Source: Pachyseris speciosa (Eukaryota > Cnidaria > Anthozoa > Scleractinia > Pachyseridae). From it: DNA of 64,000 bases. Location of the stretch: positions 682,001-746,000 of the forward strand of contig JAEMWC010000093.1 in assembly GCA_016490735.1 (NCBI GenBank). Direction: 5' to 3'. Below the pieces are notes generated by a model that saw nothing but the letters and a program-made list of their open reading frames with translations, searched no databases and was not told the origin of the DNA. Positions within the stretch are counted from its first letter, which is position 1. Every line of letters begins with the position of its first letter. This document shows positions 25,901 through 34,760 of the stretch, piece after piece. Both the position numbers and the translations under genes were made by a program.

Positions 25901-25913
25901 TTCCAAGTGCCAT
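7906..25913 (-). CDS. CCNE: Cyclin E (G1/S-specific cyclin), complete, 10 coding exons
   Basis: Regulatory subunit of CDK2 in the nucleus; drives the G1/S transition. Minus-strand exons: 25913-25900, 25667-25589, 25511-25452, 21525-21178, 13013-12867, 12494-12399, 11367-11221, 10278-10170, 9554-9397, 8052-7906. They total 1305 nt (434 residues plus stop), and all junctions keep phase. A basic N-terminus ([19 protein letters not shown]) is followed by [14 protein letters not shown] and the MRAIL CDK-docking patch at residues 157-161. Then come [53 protein letters not shown] and [10 protein letters not shown], all cyclin E signatures rather than A, B or D. The C-terminus has [11 protein letters not shown] (T417), matching the Fbw7 phosphodegron of known cyclin E proteins. 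Length is close to human cyclin E1 (410). The start ATG gives MALG and splices in phase. Intron 2 has a GC donor. An extra small exon within the 3.9-kb intron 3 cannot be excluded. Confidence 0.93.
8321..8986. mobile_element. MITE with about 27-bp terminal inverted repeats in cyclin E intron 9
   Basis: The left end AGGCACTTTTTACATGGACG and the right end, whose complement is AGGCACTGTTTACATGGATG, are imperfect terminal repeats. There is no transposase frame. Target duplication and superfamily are not clear. Confidence 0.65.
9052..9114 (-). repeat. tRNA-like SINE head
   Basis: On the minus strand it reads GGGCTGCATCATCTAGTGG, TTAGGGTGTCTGAC, then GGTCCCAGGTTCCAGCCC, i.e. box A-like and box B-like sequences. 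The acceptor stem does not close, so it is treated as a SINE or tRNA pseudogene within intron 9. Confidence 0.45.
9641..9855. mobile_element. Palindromic MITE with perfect 33-bp ends, cyclin E intron 8
   Basis: 9641-9673 and 9823-9855 are exact complements (ends TGAAGGGCTGAGGGCATAAA). Complementarity continues imperfectly inward. No coding capacity. Confidence 0.8.
10108..10148 (+). other. G-rich tract with quadruplex-forming pattern
   Basis: Five runs of four or more G are separated by short loops on the plus strand, i.e. the template strand of cyclin E. The tract starts about 20 nt past the exon 8 donor. The RNA would be C-rich. Confidence 0.55.
11455..11765 (+). repeat. Full-length-looking copy of the dispersed repeat, cyclin E intron 6
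   Basis: It shares ATTATTCACCGAAGTGGAGG, CTGAATAATTAGCG and TATTCACTTGTGTGGTATAT with 1612-1965 and 3836-3915. It contains a small internal hairpin (GGTGGATATTTACC / GGTAAATATCCACC). Confidence 0.65.
11789..11911 (-). other. In-phase exon-like segment between cyclin E exons 6 and 7
   Basis: A 123-nt stretch (41 codons) has acceptor TTTTTACAG and donor GTAAGT, starts and ends in phase 0 like its neighbours, and has no stop. It encodes [12 protein letters not shown] followed by a hydrophobic stretch ([18 protein letters not shown]). Known cyclin E proteins go directly from ...LLMLK to GLSWNLTP, so inclusion would split the cyclin fold. It may be an alternative exon, a decoy or chance. Confidence 0.35.
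13067..13113. repeat. Four copies of an 11-bp tandem repeat
   Basis: The unit GTTCTATACAG is repeated with one T-to-G change. It lies 55-100 nt upstream of the cyclin E exon 5 acceptor. Confidence 0.8.
13337..13740. mobile_element. Non-autonomous pogo/Tigger-like element (copy 1)
   Basis: It is bounded by TA and begins CAGTCGAACCTTGATTATCC; the complement of the right end is CAATCAAACCTTGATTATCT. This CAGT...GATTATCCG end is typical of Tigger/pogo-type Tc1-mariner elements. It is about 400 bp without transposase. A second copy is at 60743-61167. Confidence 0.75.
14074..15535. mobile_element. Element with perfect 33-bp Tc1-type ends, cyclin E intron 4
   Basis: The first and last about 33 bp are exact inverted repeats starting TACAGTACCAGTTAAAAGTA, flanked by TA. 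Just inside, TCGAGGATCGAGTC-like sequence also recurs in inverted order. The 1.46-kb interior has short frames only and no recognisable DDE transposase, so it is probably non-autonomous. Confidence 0.75.
15871..21036. mobile_element. Second Tc1-type-end pair enclosing a LINE, cyclin E intron 4
   Basis: The left end TACAGTACCGCTCAAAAGTT and the right end, whose complement is TACAGTACCACTCAAAAGTA, resemble the ends of 14074-15535. Beyond them both sides carry CGCGAATTGCGTAGCGC-like sequence. About 3.2 kb of the interior is a LINE (17450-20715), leaving about 2 kb of the original element. No transposase is recognised in 15900-17440. Treating it as one element rests on the ends alone. Confidence 0.55.
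17450..20715 (+). pseudogene. Nearly full-length but dead CR1/L2-like LINE
   Basis: Broken frames carry, in order, an AP-type endonuclease region (17620-18207: [36 protein letters not shown]), a linker (18213-18818), reverse transcriptase (19050-19965: [40 protein letters not shown]) and a C-terminal region (19883-20497: [20 protein letters not shown]). The catalytic block reads AYADNTQ, so the second Asp of YADD is Asn. At least four frame breaks are present. The A/T-rich 3' end has ATTTATTTAT. It lies inside cyclin E intron 4, opposite to the gene. Inactive by sequence. Confidence 0.85.
21526..25451 (-). other. CCNE: Cyclin E intron 3
   Basis: A 3.9-kb intron bounded by GTAAAT at 25451-25446 and TTGCTTCAG before 21525. 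I find no transposon ends, RNA gene or coding exon inside it, only scattered short frames. Confidence 0.5.
25585..25589 (-). promoter_or_regulatory. CCNE: GC-type 5' splice site of cyclin E intron 2
   Basis: Exon 2 ends AAAG and the intron begins GCAAGT, the strong consensus for GC-AG introns. Using it joins codons for TTRKRK to KDSCPRG in phase. No GT donor nearby gives the same frame. Confidence 0.65.
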
Positions 25914-25989
25914 TTACTAACTCAACCAAAAATTGGACTGGCAGTGCAGTGAAAGATAATTATCCGCGTTCAAACCACGGGTAAATTGT

Positions 25990-26136
25990 GCCTCTTCGGC
26001 GGGACCTTCGCTGTTCACGGTCTCCAAGCGAAGTGAATGAATAGACTTTTTTGCGGGAATATTTTGTAAGTTTTTGCACGTGCCATATTTGAACAAATTA
26101 CCCGCCACAACTCCGACCAATCAGCAGGCGCGAAAT
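25990..26136 (-). promoter_or_regulatory. CCNE: Likely cyclin E promoter with E2F-like and CCAAT motifs
   Basis: Upstream of the ATG (25913) lie TTTCGCGCC on the minus strand (26136-26128), TTTTTTGCGGGAA on the plus strand (26047-26059), GGCGGG cores near 25997 and 26101, and a CCAAT pentamer at 26117-26121. E2F control of cyclin E is established in animals. Here it is inferred from motifs only. Confidence 0.5.
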
Positions 26137-27191
26137 CAACTCCCGGGAATCGAAGAGGTCAGGTTCATTTCATATGAAATGTTTCCACGACAAAACTTTA
26201 TTCGCGCTTGCTTTGCTCTGTGTATCAGCAAAAGCAACTGAAAACGAGAGCCTGACAAATAAAGAACGTAATTGCAGGGTTTCCGATGTCCAGGATCTGG
26301 AAGGTGTTCGCCCGGGAGTTAAAAACAGCGAATTTTTCAAGTTTCACTTGATTTAACATTCAACGAGCCAATGAACAATTTCCTGCGTTTTATCATTGCC
26401 TTTGTTCAAGCTAAATACACAGACGATCAACCTCAATTTTGCATGAAGAAATTGCTGATGTAATATTCAAAATCTTTGTTCGTCTCCTGGTTCTAATGTA
26501 AATCAAATTACGTAAAAAGTAAACAAAAGATCAGATAATAGAATACGTGGCATGTACTTATCATATCATGGTTGACAGTCTTTGCGAGCTTCGTATTTAA
26601 CGAAAACACAGGAAAAGACTCGGGAGGTTCATGTCAAGGATTACAAATGTCACATTTGTTTGCACAACCGAGGAATCCTTATTTTTAACCTCATTTTTTT
26701 TTCAACGTTCCGCTCGTTTTCTGGTGCAATTTTCCAAACCTTCTTTAAAAATCGGATTAGTTTTTATTTATGCTTAAAGCTTAAATGGGCTCTTTAATGT
26801 GTTTTTGTTTTAAATCCGAATTATATCGCGTTGCTGTCTCATTATTGCTTTGACTTGCTTTGTGTAATTCCCTATTAGCCATCACTGAATAGTTTTACAG
26901 AACGTGAACGCTGTTGATCTTGTGAGGAGCTGGGGGGGGGGGTGGAGATTGAGGCAGTGTTTAGATGGGGTAGGGGTGATGTAGTTTGAGTCTCTATCGA
27001 TTGAAGTGTACAGGATTTTCAAATATCTCTTGGAAAAAAGCGATAGCATAATCCTTTGGAGCCATGGGGTTACTGAGTAATAGGGTGATTGGTTCTGTAT
27101 TCTTCAATGAAGTAAGTAATCTCATTCGAAGCAGCGTAAGTTGTATAAGACATGATTTGAGAGCCACCTACACCTTTCGCGCACCTGTTAC

Positions 27192-27286
27192 TATAAAATG
27201 TGATTGATTCGAAAGATGCAGATATGAACAACACAGAGTATTCAACGAAGACAGCTGACTGAACTGTGGGCAGTCAACAGAATCAG
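27192..27286 (+). promoter_or_regulatory. Possible TATA box and first non-coding exon
   Basis: TATAAAA at 27192-27198 is followed by about 60-90 nt ending AATCAG before GTAAGTCC, a near-perfect donor at 27287. A short upstream frame (MNNTEYSTKTAD) occurs within it. No downstream coding exon could be linked, so it may be fortuitous. Confidence 0.25.
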
Positions 27287-27807
27287 GTAAGTCCGCTTCC
27301 TTCTACTCTCTGCTTCGCTCCTTGAAAGAAGAACACGCTTTCTTACCCTCCCCTCCCCTTCTTTCCGCTCTTGAGAGTTCCGTGTCCAAAACCCTGTCTT
27401 CAGTGCCTCTGGAATTCAGTGAATGCAAATGATTTCAAATAATGATTACTTTGGACGAGATGACCAGAAAAGGCATGAATGTAGTTTTTTAAGCGCTTTT
27501 GTACTAGTCCATTGTCAGATGTTAAGACGGGATAATCTACAGATTATAGGGCAATACCACTCGCCTGGTTTGTCCATCCAGGAATCTCTCAGGGGATCGA
27601 ATGCATAACCACTGACGGGCTGCAGCGCTGAGATCACGCTCGGATCTCGTTTGGGTACGTGCAAACATTGTTCATGAGTTCAAGGATCACTGTTAAATAC
27701 GGTCATTTTTTCCCCATCAGGTACCAATAATCGCCCAAAATTTTGACTGCTAAGACGTGCATTAAGGATTCCTTGAACAGAATACGAGGCGGCGAGGAAG
27801 GCTTCCC

Positions 27808-28227
27808 TATAGGGGGATTCATGCTTACGTCATTGTTTACATTTTTGCTCATTTGCATACGGCTTTGCTTACAGAAGGAAACATGTTAGATGTGATTTGA
27901 CTCCAGGCAGCTAAAGAGCTAGTGAAATTTAATACATTGTGAAATTTTTAGCTCTTTAGGTGTAGTATTCAAGGAGATATTGTCTTCCAAAAACTGCAAA
28001 ATTTCTGGGTGGCAAAAGCACTAATGAGCTCATACATTCTTTGCAAAATTTTGAGTTTTTAAACCCGCGTTGCACAAAAAGTATTCAATACATGAGGCTC
28101 ATATTCATTGGCAGAATTATTCATACTATGACCTTTCAATATTCAGAACTGATTTATTTGTAGCTCCATCAGAAACTGAATTGTTCATGCTAATGAGGCA
28201 AATATTGTAAACAAGGATTCCCCTATA
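27808..28227. mobile_element. MITE with TATAGGGG ends
   Basis: The left end TATAGGGGGATTC..GTTTACAT and the right end, whose complement is TATAGGGGAATCCTTGTTTA, form imperfect inverted repeats. About 420 bp, non-coding, TA target likely. Confidence 0.6.
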
Positions 28228-28835
28228 TTTGCGCTCGGAAGTCAAGAATAATGAGCCCAGGGTCGCATGCGCGATAATCGTCTGCCATAATTCAGTCACG
28301 TTTGTGCAGTGTTCGACTCACTCGCTCCGCGAAAGAAAGGCACCAAAGAGGGGTCTTATAAAAGACTTCTTTAGCTCGATTAAAATTTGTGAACCCTCAG
28401 AAGGAAATGCCCAAAATGTAATTAGCTCTACTGACATCAGGCTTAATCTGAACTATTTGCAATGACGGTGATATATCATATTTTTCTTCCAATAAGGGGC
28501 CACTGGATTCGGAGATGTTTTACCCAGAAAAAACCGTGAACTGTTTTCTCTTTCATAATTAAATTCAATGATTTGCATTTTACACCAAAGAGTTCAAAGC
28601 CAAAAGCAATTGGATATTCAAAACTCCACGTAACAAAAGGTCGCCTGAGTATTCATTGTCTCAGGGATATTAGCCGACATTGCAATTCATCCCACCCACT
28701 TGGACGCATAATTGCGAAAGCTTTGTTTACTTTGTTAGTCTGGTTTTCCGTCTGCTGGTATGTCAGAACAATGAATGACATTCGTGGTTGTTTTAGATCT
28801 TAAGCGGCGTCACTCAAAATTCTTTATTAAGTCGG

Positions 28836-29063
28836 TTGTCGTCTATGTCTTCCTACCAGACTAACTACGAAAGCCGAACAGAACTTGTTCAGGATAGTCT
28901 GGACAAATCAGTAACGCACCGTCGGTATAAAAACGAAAGACAAGCAGGTTTTTTTGCTTGCATCCCGGTCCGTCTATCAAATTATATAAAGAGACTAAAA
29001 CCTAAAAGTAAGGGCGTAAACAGACGAACTTTAGTTCGACCCAGATGGTCTATGCGTCTCTAA
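28836..29063 (+). CDS. Orphan small open reading frame (low confidence)
   Basis: 75 codons from ATG (a second ATG three codons on) to TAA-type stop, reading SSYQTNYESRTELVQDSLD and ending with a strongly basic tail (KRLKPKSKGVNRRTLVRPRW). No family is recognised, no splice context or promoter is visible, and chance cannot be excluded. The rest of 28230-29700 shows no gene. Confidence 0.15.
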   Translation: MSSMSSYQTNYESRTELVQDSLDKSVTHRRYKNERQAGFFACIPVRLSNYIKRLKPKSKGVNRRTLVRPRWSMRL

Positions 29064-29699
29064 TTTGGCCGATAGAAATGTCCTTGACGTCGTAGTCGGG
29101 AAATACCTTTTTCTTTACTGCTAACTAAAGACATCGCTATCATCATCACTTTTTATTTCAACAGTAACTTACGTAAGAAAGCTCTTTAGGCAATGCCGCC
29201 ATTTAGTTACTTTTGTTTTTGATTTTCTTTATAGATCTGACGTGATTATATGCACTAAACATTAATGCGATGTTCCCACATTTAAAACCAAAGTACCTAG
29301 GGTTTAATACTTCAAGGCATTTTTGGTTTTTGGTGAAGGTGTTGTGCACCTCTCGCTTCTCCAAAAGTGCTCGATCTGACCCCATTCAGTAACTGGAGAG
29401 AAAATACGCCATTTTGCATAGTTTACCCTATTGTGCGGTATGACTAGGGGCGTGCTCAGTTCTCTTGTTGATAGCAGGTTGCTTTTAACCATCTGAAAGG
29501 GTTACCCTGAGCCTAAAATTAAATAGAGGATTCTGTTCTGTTCTGGCTGACTCTTTTTAGCCGGTAACTTTCAGGGTCCAAGAACAAGGATTCATACACG
29601 GTATTGCTTAAACGAAATTCCCTTTCTATTAATTTAAGTTGCACTGAAAATTGCTATCAATCCAGTAGATTGATTCAATCACGGGTATATTACGATCCA

Positions 29700-29915
29700 A
29701 CAAAATGACCAGCTCCCAGCTGGCTTGTTACATTTGGTGGAGCACTGCACCGTTATCGCAGAGGTCGTGGGTTCGCCGGGACTCCCGTACAAGCCTGAAA
29801 TTTTTTCAGGCCTTGTTTTCACTACTGCATAAGTAGTGTTCGTAACTGATGGTCAGTCACATCTTCATTCTTTACTCCGCAGTTCAAATATATGATTTTC
29901 ATGCATTCATTAGGA
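29700..29915 (+). repeat. tRNA-derived SINE
   Basis: GGAGCACTGCACCGTTATCG, CAGAGGTCGTGGGTTCG (box B-like) then CAAGCCTGAAATTTTTTCAG and a tail with ACTCCGCAGTTCAAATATAT. The same tail is at 52940-53045. The 5' tRNA part is decayed. Confidence 0.65.
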
Positions 29916-30267
29916 GAAATAACTTACTTGAAGAGTTGTTAAATGCTTTTCGTTACTTGTTTTGCACCTAAGGGAAGTTTCACAAACGCAGCTAGAAAGG
30001 GTTCTGGTAGCCGCTGCCGTTGCTTAAGCTTCCGAATTGGAAGAAAGTTAACAGAGGGAGACGGAGAACGCGGCGTCTAGCCACGGAATCTACAAGTGAA
30101 TATTCAACTTTGTCTAAGGATCAATAGCAACTCTGGAGGTTTTAAGCACATTATATTAAAGACAATTGAATGAAAACAGACGACAAAAAGATACAATGGG
30201 GCTTGAAGTGGACGCCAGAGGTTGTCTCGCTTCATTTCCTGTATTATTTATTTCTAGCTTTGTTCGG

Positions 30268-31605
30268 CTTTTTTTCTTTTTCTTTCTTTTTCACTAAAGT
30301 TCAACGAACATTCTAGCGGCTTGATTCATTGGAAGGAACGGTGGCGCTAATCGCAAAAAAAAAAAAAACCGCCTCCTTACCGAACCTGAAGAAATTGTTA
30401 AATCCAGGTACAAATACATTCGATTCCTTTTGAAAAACCAAAATACAAAATTCAATTTAAAGTTTACTCATATGCTACTAATTGGGTAAAAAGCCCTTTG
30501 AACCTCTTGTCTTAGTCACGGCATGCACTGTTGAAGTTCAGTTATTCCCACGTATTTCCTAACCAGTTCGGACTTACACTTTTTTCCTATCTACAAGTAG
30601 TACAAGTGACATAAAGCACCTCGCCCGCATTTTATATTCAAGAGCGAGTCTAAGGACTTTTTAAAATTTTATTGTGCGAGATACCCAAAAGATTTTCACC
30701 TTTGGTCCATGGTCACCTCATGTAAGTGACTTTACAATTTGGGCGATTATAATGACCTATTTTCTTTTTCCGGTTTCCGGCCTTAGAATACAGTCTTTAA
30801 ACTTCTCGAACTATTAAAAACAATTGGCTTACTTGGTCTCTCGGTATCAAAACTGTTGCGTGGTTCAAATTGGTAAGACAAATTTTGAGTCCTTAATAAT
30901 TCATGGATTATAATTATAAGCACTTAAGTTGTCAACTTCTAGCCAACTGCACAAACAAGCGGCCGCCCCGGGGCTTGGGTGGGCTTGCGTTCGCATACGT
31001 TTTCCAGAGATTATAAATTTACGAGAAGGGAAATAGTTTCTAGCGCGTTTTTAAATTAAATACCTTCCGATTTAATTGAGTTCAGTCGAACAAGAGATCT
31101 CCAATAGCTGAATTCTCCTCAAGTCACCGCTCTTTGTCAAATTAGACTGCCCAGAAATAAACATTCTACAAAATAAATGCGTCTGATGCGTGCAAGAGCT
31201 TATAACCAAATGATGGTATCATAAATCTTAGAACCGGCGACTTTTGATAGATTTCAAGATGACGTCATTGCTAAGCCTGGGTTGCTGTGCCTTGCCAGAG
31301 CTCAGTACTTCTTAGGCTCAGTCTACAGCCGTGAGTGTCTCGGTGCGCCCGCGATCCTCCCTACCACGTGAGCCTAAGTGCTTCCCGGATGTGCATCTCA
31401 AAGCACCCTTGACGAACTTAGCAGGTGGCTTGAACTTCCTATCCTCTCCCCCACAAACAACACCATAGAGAAGCAGACAGACGATTCCCTCGCCAATATT
31501 TTAAGAGTCTAAGCGCCTTGGTACAGGCTACTCCCTACAGAAACTGACTTTTTAAAATCACAATGTTTGGACATAACCCTTACCACTAAAAAGTATTTCC
31601 GATTA
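30268..31605 (+). repeat. Segmental duplication, copy 1
   Basis: From TTCTTTTTCACTAAAGTTCA to AAAAAGTATTTCCGAT it matches 32665-34160 at high identity with small indels. It contains the same exon-like frame as copy 2 (LPGCASQSTLDELSRWLELP), but here with an internal stop, GTC TAA. It lies between OPLAH and cyclin E. Confidence 0.8.
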
Positions 31606-32520
31606 AAAAAAAAAAGATTTTCTTTGAAATCGCAGAGAAAAATGCTAAGGCGAAGGGATATAAGCAATTCAATCGTATCAAATTTCCTTGGCGAGAGATA
31701 CAGAAACGCCCCTTATCACAAACACAAAACAAACAATACAACAACAGCAACAACAACAACAACAACAAAAATAGGCATCCTGTGAGTGCATGTGGCTACA
31801 TACACGCTTTGCGGGCCTATCCTGTCACCACGGAATCAAACCACTTGATGACAAAGAGGCTACTGCTTAGAAACAACCACCGTACCTTTACGAGGAGGTG
31901 AAACTGCAATGGTGTGATGAATCTTGGTTATTTAAAAGCATTTAAACGTCACAGCGCGCATGCTTCTGAGTCCCAATACATCAATGCCAAAAAATACTTT
32001 GGGCAGGTTACTGTTACACCGCATTTTTGTCACACCGTATCTGAAGTCTGCTGCTCGCTAGTTTATGTGATGCACTTTATTGCATTGGTTATTTCCCCAT
32101 TCACTGATCATCAAACCAAAGTCACACCCCATTAAAATAGAAATAAATATAAGAAACAGTTTTAACTGACAGTTTTTACTGGCAATTATTATTAGACCTT
32201 GCACAAATTGAAGAAGAAAGATGTTATTTTCGAATGCAGGCTTGGACAAACTATCCCGTACAAAAATAACAATAAAAAAAGAGAGAGCTCCAAAATTTAC
32301 CCATCACCACAAGCGCTAAGTGTTACGTTAATATAATTATTTGCACTGACCAAATCGTTCCCATCGCCGGGACTTGGTGAGGAGTGAAAACGTAAAGCTT
32401 GGGGGATGTGGCTGGAGTGACAAGGATACTTCACAAATTAATGTGATCAAGTAAGCTGAAGCCACTCAAACGGCACTAAGGCCACAAGGTAGCGGGCATT
32501 ACCCCTTAAATTTACCAAAG
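31606..32520. other. Spacer between duplicated segments
   Basis: It holds a CAA microsatellite (about 31735-31770) and no gene I can support. Confidence 0.4.
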
Positions 32521-32521
32521 C

Positions 32522-32667
32522 AAAGATTGAGCCCAAGCATTAGCAGCCATGGACAGCTGTTTCGGCCTTGTTAGGTCTCATCAGCGTGGCATGGCTAATG
32601 CTCAGGCTCAAGTACTAACAAGGCCGAAACAGCTGTCCATGGCTGCTAATGCTTGGGCTCAATCTTT
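32522..32667. repeat. Hairpin with perfect 53-bp arms
   Basis: 32522-32574 and 32615-32667 are exact reverse complements around a 40-nt spacer. The right arm runs into the first bases of segmental duplication copy 2. Confidence 0.9.
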
Positions 32668-34160
32668 TTTTCTTTTTCTTTCTTTTTCACTAAAATTCAA
32701 CGAACAGTCTAGCGGCTTGATTCTTCGGAAGGAACGGTGGCGCTAATCGCAAAAAAACAATGTTTTTAAAAAACGGCCTCCTTACCGAACCTGAAGAAAT
32801 TGTGTTAAGTCCAGGTACAATGCATCCGATTCCTTTTGAAGAACCAAAATACAAAATTCAATTTAAAGTTTACTCCGTATACTACTAACTGGGTAAAAAG
32901 CCCTTTGATCCTCTTGTCGCATGCGCTGTTGAAGCTCAGTTATTCCCACGTATTTCCTAACCAGTTCGGACTTGTACTTTTTTCCTATCTACAAGTAGTA
33001 CAAGTGACGTAAAGCACCTCGCTCGCATGTTATATTCAAGAGCGAGTCTAAGGATATTTTAAAATTCTATTGTGCGAGATACCCAAAAGATTTTCACCTT
33101 TTTAGGTCCATGGTGTTATATTCACCTCATGTAAGTGACTTTACAATTTGGGCGATTATAATGACTTAGTCTTTTTCCGGTTTCCGGCCTTAGAATACAG
33201 CCTTTAAACTTCTCTCCCTATTAAAAACATATTGGCTTACTTGGTCTCTCGGTATCAACTGTTGCGTGGTTGAAATTGGTAAGACAAATTTCGAATGCTT
33301 AATGATTCATGCATTATAATTATAAGCACTACAGTTGTCAACTTGTAGCCAACTGCACAAACAAATGGCCACCCCGGGCTTGGGTGGGCTTGCGTTCAAT
33401 TATTGTATACGCTTTCCAGAGATTATATAATTACGAGAAGGGAAATAGTTTTTTAGCGCGTTTTTAAATTAAATACCTTTCGACATAATTGAGTTCAGTC
33501 GAACAAGAGATCTCCAATAAGTGGTTTGCACGTTACGTCATCGCCGCCATGCTGGTGGACGAAGACAATAGATCTCTCATTAGCTCCTTTTGTTCGCCCA
33601 CCAGCATTTGTTCATTTCGTCATTGTCATCTGTGTGTCTCTACAGATTGGCTGCAAACCACCTATAGCTGAATTCTCCTCAAGTCACCGCTCTTTGTCAA
33701 ATTAGACTGCCAATAATTATTCTACAAAATAAATGCGTCTGATGCGTACAAGAGCTTATAACCAAATGATGGTATCATAAATTTTAGAACCGGCGACTTT
33801 CGATAGATTTCAAGATAATGCCATTGCTAAGCCTAGGTTGATGTGCCTTGCCAGAGCTCAGTACTTCTTAGGCTCAGTCTACAGCCGTGGGTGTCTCGGT
33901 GCGCCCGCGATTCTCCCCACCATGTGAGCCTAAGTGCTTCCCGGATGTGCATCTCAAAGCACCCTTGACGAACTTAGCAGATGGCTTGAACTTCCTATCC
34001 TTTCCAACCCCAACAACACCGTAGATAAGCAGACAAACGATTCCCTCGCCAATACTTTAAGAGTCGAATCGCCTTGGTACAAGCTACTCCCTACAGAAAC
34101 TGACTTTTTGAAATCACAATGTTTGGACATAACCCTTGCCACTAAAAAGTATTTCCGATC
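32665..34160 (+). repeat. Segmental duplication, copy 2
   Basis: Partner of 30268-31605. It carries a 144-bp insertion (33520-33663) absent from copy 1. Outside the insertion the order is colinear. Confidence 0.8.
33520..33663. mobile_element. 144-bp MITE insertion with reconstructable empty site
   Basis: Copy 1 reads CTCCAATAGCTGAATTC. Here AATA is followed by GTGGTTTGCA...TGCAAACCACC and then ATAGCTG, so ATA (33517-33519 and 33664-33666) is duplicated. Ends form 10-11-bp inverted repeats. The 3-bp duplication suggests a Harbinger-like element, but that is not certain. Confidence 0.75.
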
Positions 34161-34200
34161 TCTTTGTGACTCTTGTCCTTCGGCCATCGAAGGTTTATAA
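33934..34200 (+). pseudogene. Open exon-like frame in duplication copy 2, family unknown
   Basis: 88 codons without stop: LPGCASQSTLDELSRWLELP, SPWYKLLPTETDFLKSQ, YFRSLCDSCPSAIEGL. It is preceded in frame by TAA, so the start is not an ATG and an acceptor AG just upstream may be an exon boundary. Copy 1 (31390-31600) keeps most residues but has a stop and a different end. Possibly a duplicated exon of a lost gene or a transposon piece. Confidence 0.3.
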
Positions 34201-34235
34201 GAAAAACAACACATAAAGCGGTTATAAGCTTTTAA

Positions 34236-34280
34236 GTTATTATTATTATTATTAGTAGTAGTATTATTATTAGTATTATA
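34236..34280. repeat. TTA microsatellite
   Basis: TTATTATTAT with TAGTAG interruptions. The stretch 34281-34700 holds nothing I can identify. Confidence 0.7.
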
Positions 34281-34709
34281 AACATGGTGAAGCAATGCAT
34301 TTTATGAAATTTGACTTGACGTTTCGTATGTGGCAACATACATTTTCAAAAGTAACCGTTATGACATGAAAAACTGTTTATATTTAAAAAGAAATTGCGA
34401 GTGATCTGGGTAAGACTAAAAATAGCAGTGACATACTAATAAAGTGACAGCTTGTCACTGGTAAGATCAGCGTTTAAAGTCGGGTTCATTTCTTGTAGCA
34501 AGCTGGAGAAATAGAATTCGAAACACATATATGACAAGATACCGATACTAAGAAAAAAAAACAAGGATGATCTACTGGAATAAATTATCACCTGAGTGAC
34601 TAATATGCGATTCCCTAAATTATCAAAGCTACCTTAAAATAGAGAAAATATTCATTTACCATGGCTAGCCTAGCAGTAAGCTTAATTTTAAAAAGCCCAT
34701 TACTAATCA

Positions 34710-34715
34710 TTTATT
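34710..34715 (-). promoter_or_regulatory. OPLAH: Likely OPLAH polyadenylation signal
   Basis: AATAAA on the minus strand, 46 nt after the OPLAH stop codon (34763-34761). Confidence 0.5.
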
Positions 34716-34760
34716 TCGTTCTCTTAATTGCTATCTCACTACACTGAGTTCTTCCATACG

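Noticed and set aside
26174..26356. Small frame with signal-peptide-like start (MKCFHDKTLFALALLC)
   Set aside because: It lies at the cyclin E promoter, has no recognisable mature part or following exon, and its length is common by chance.
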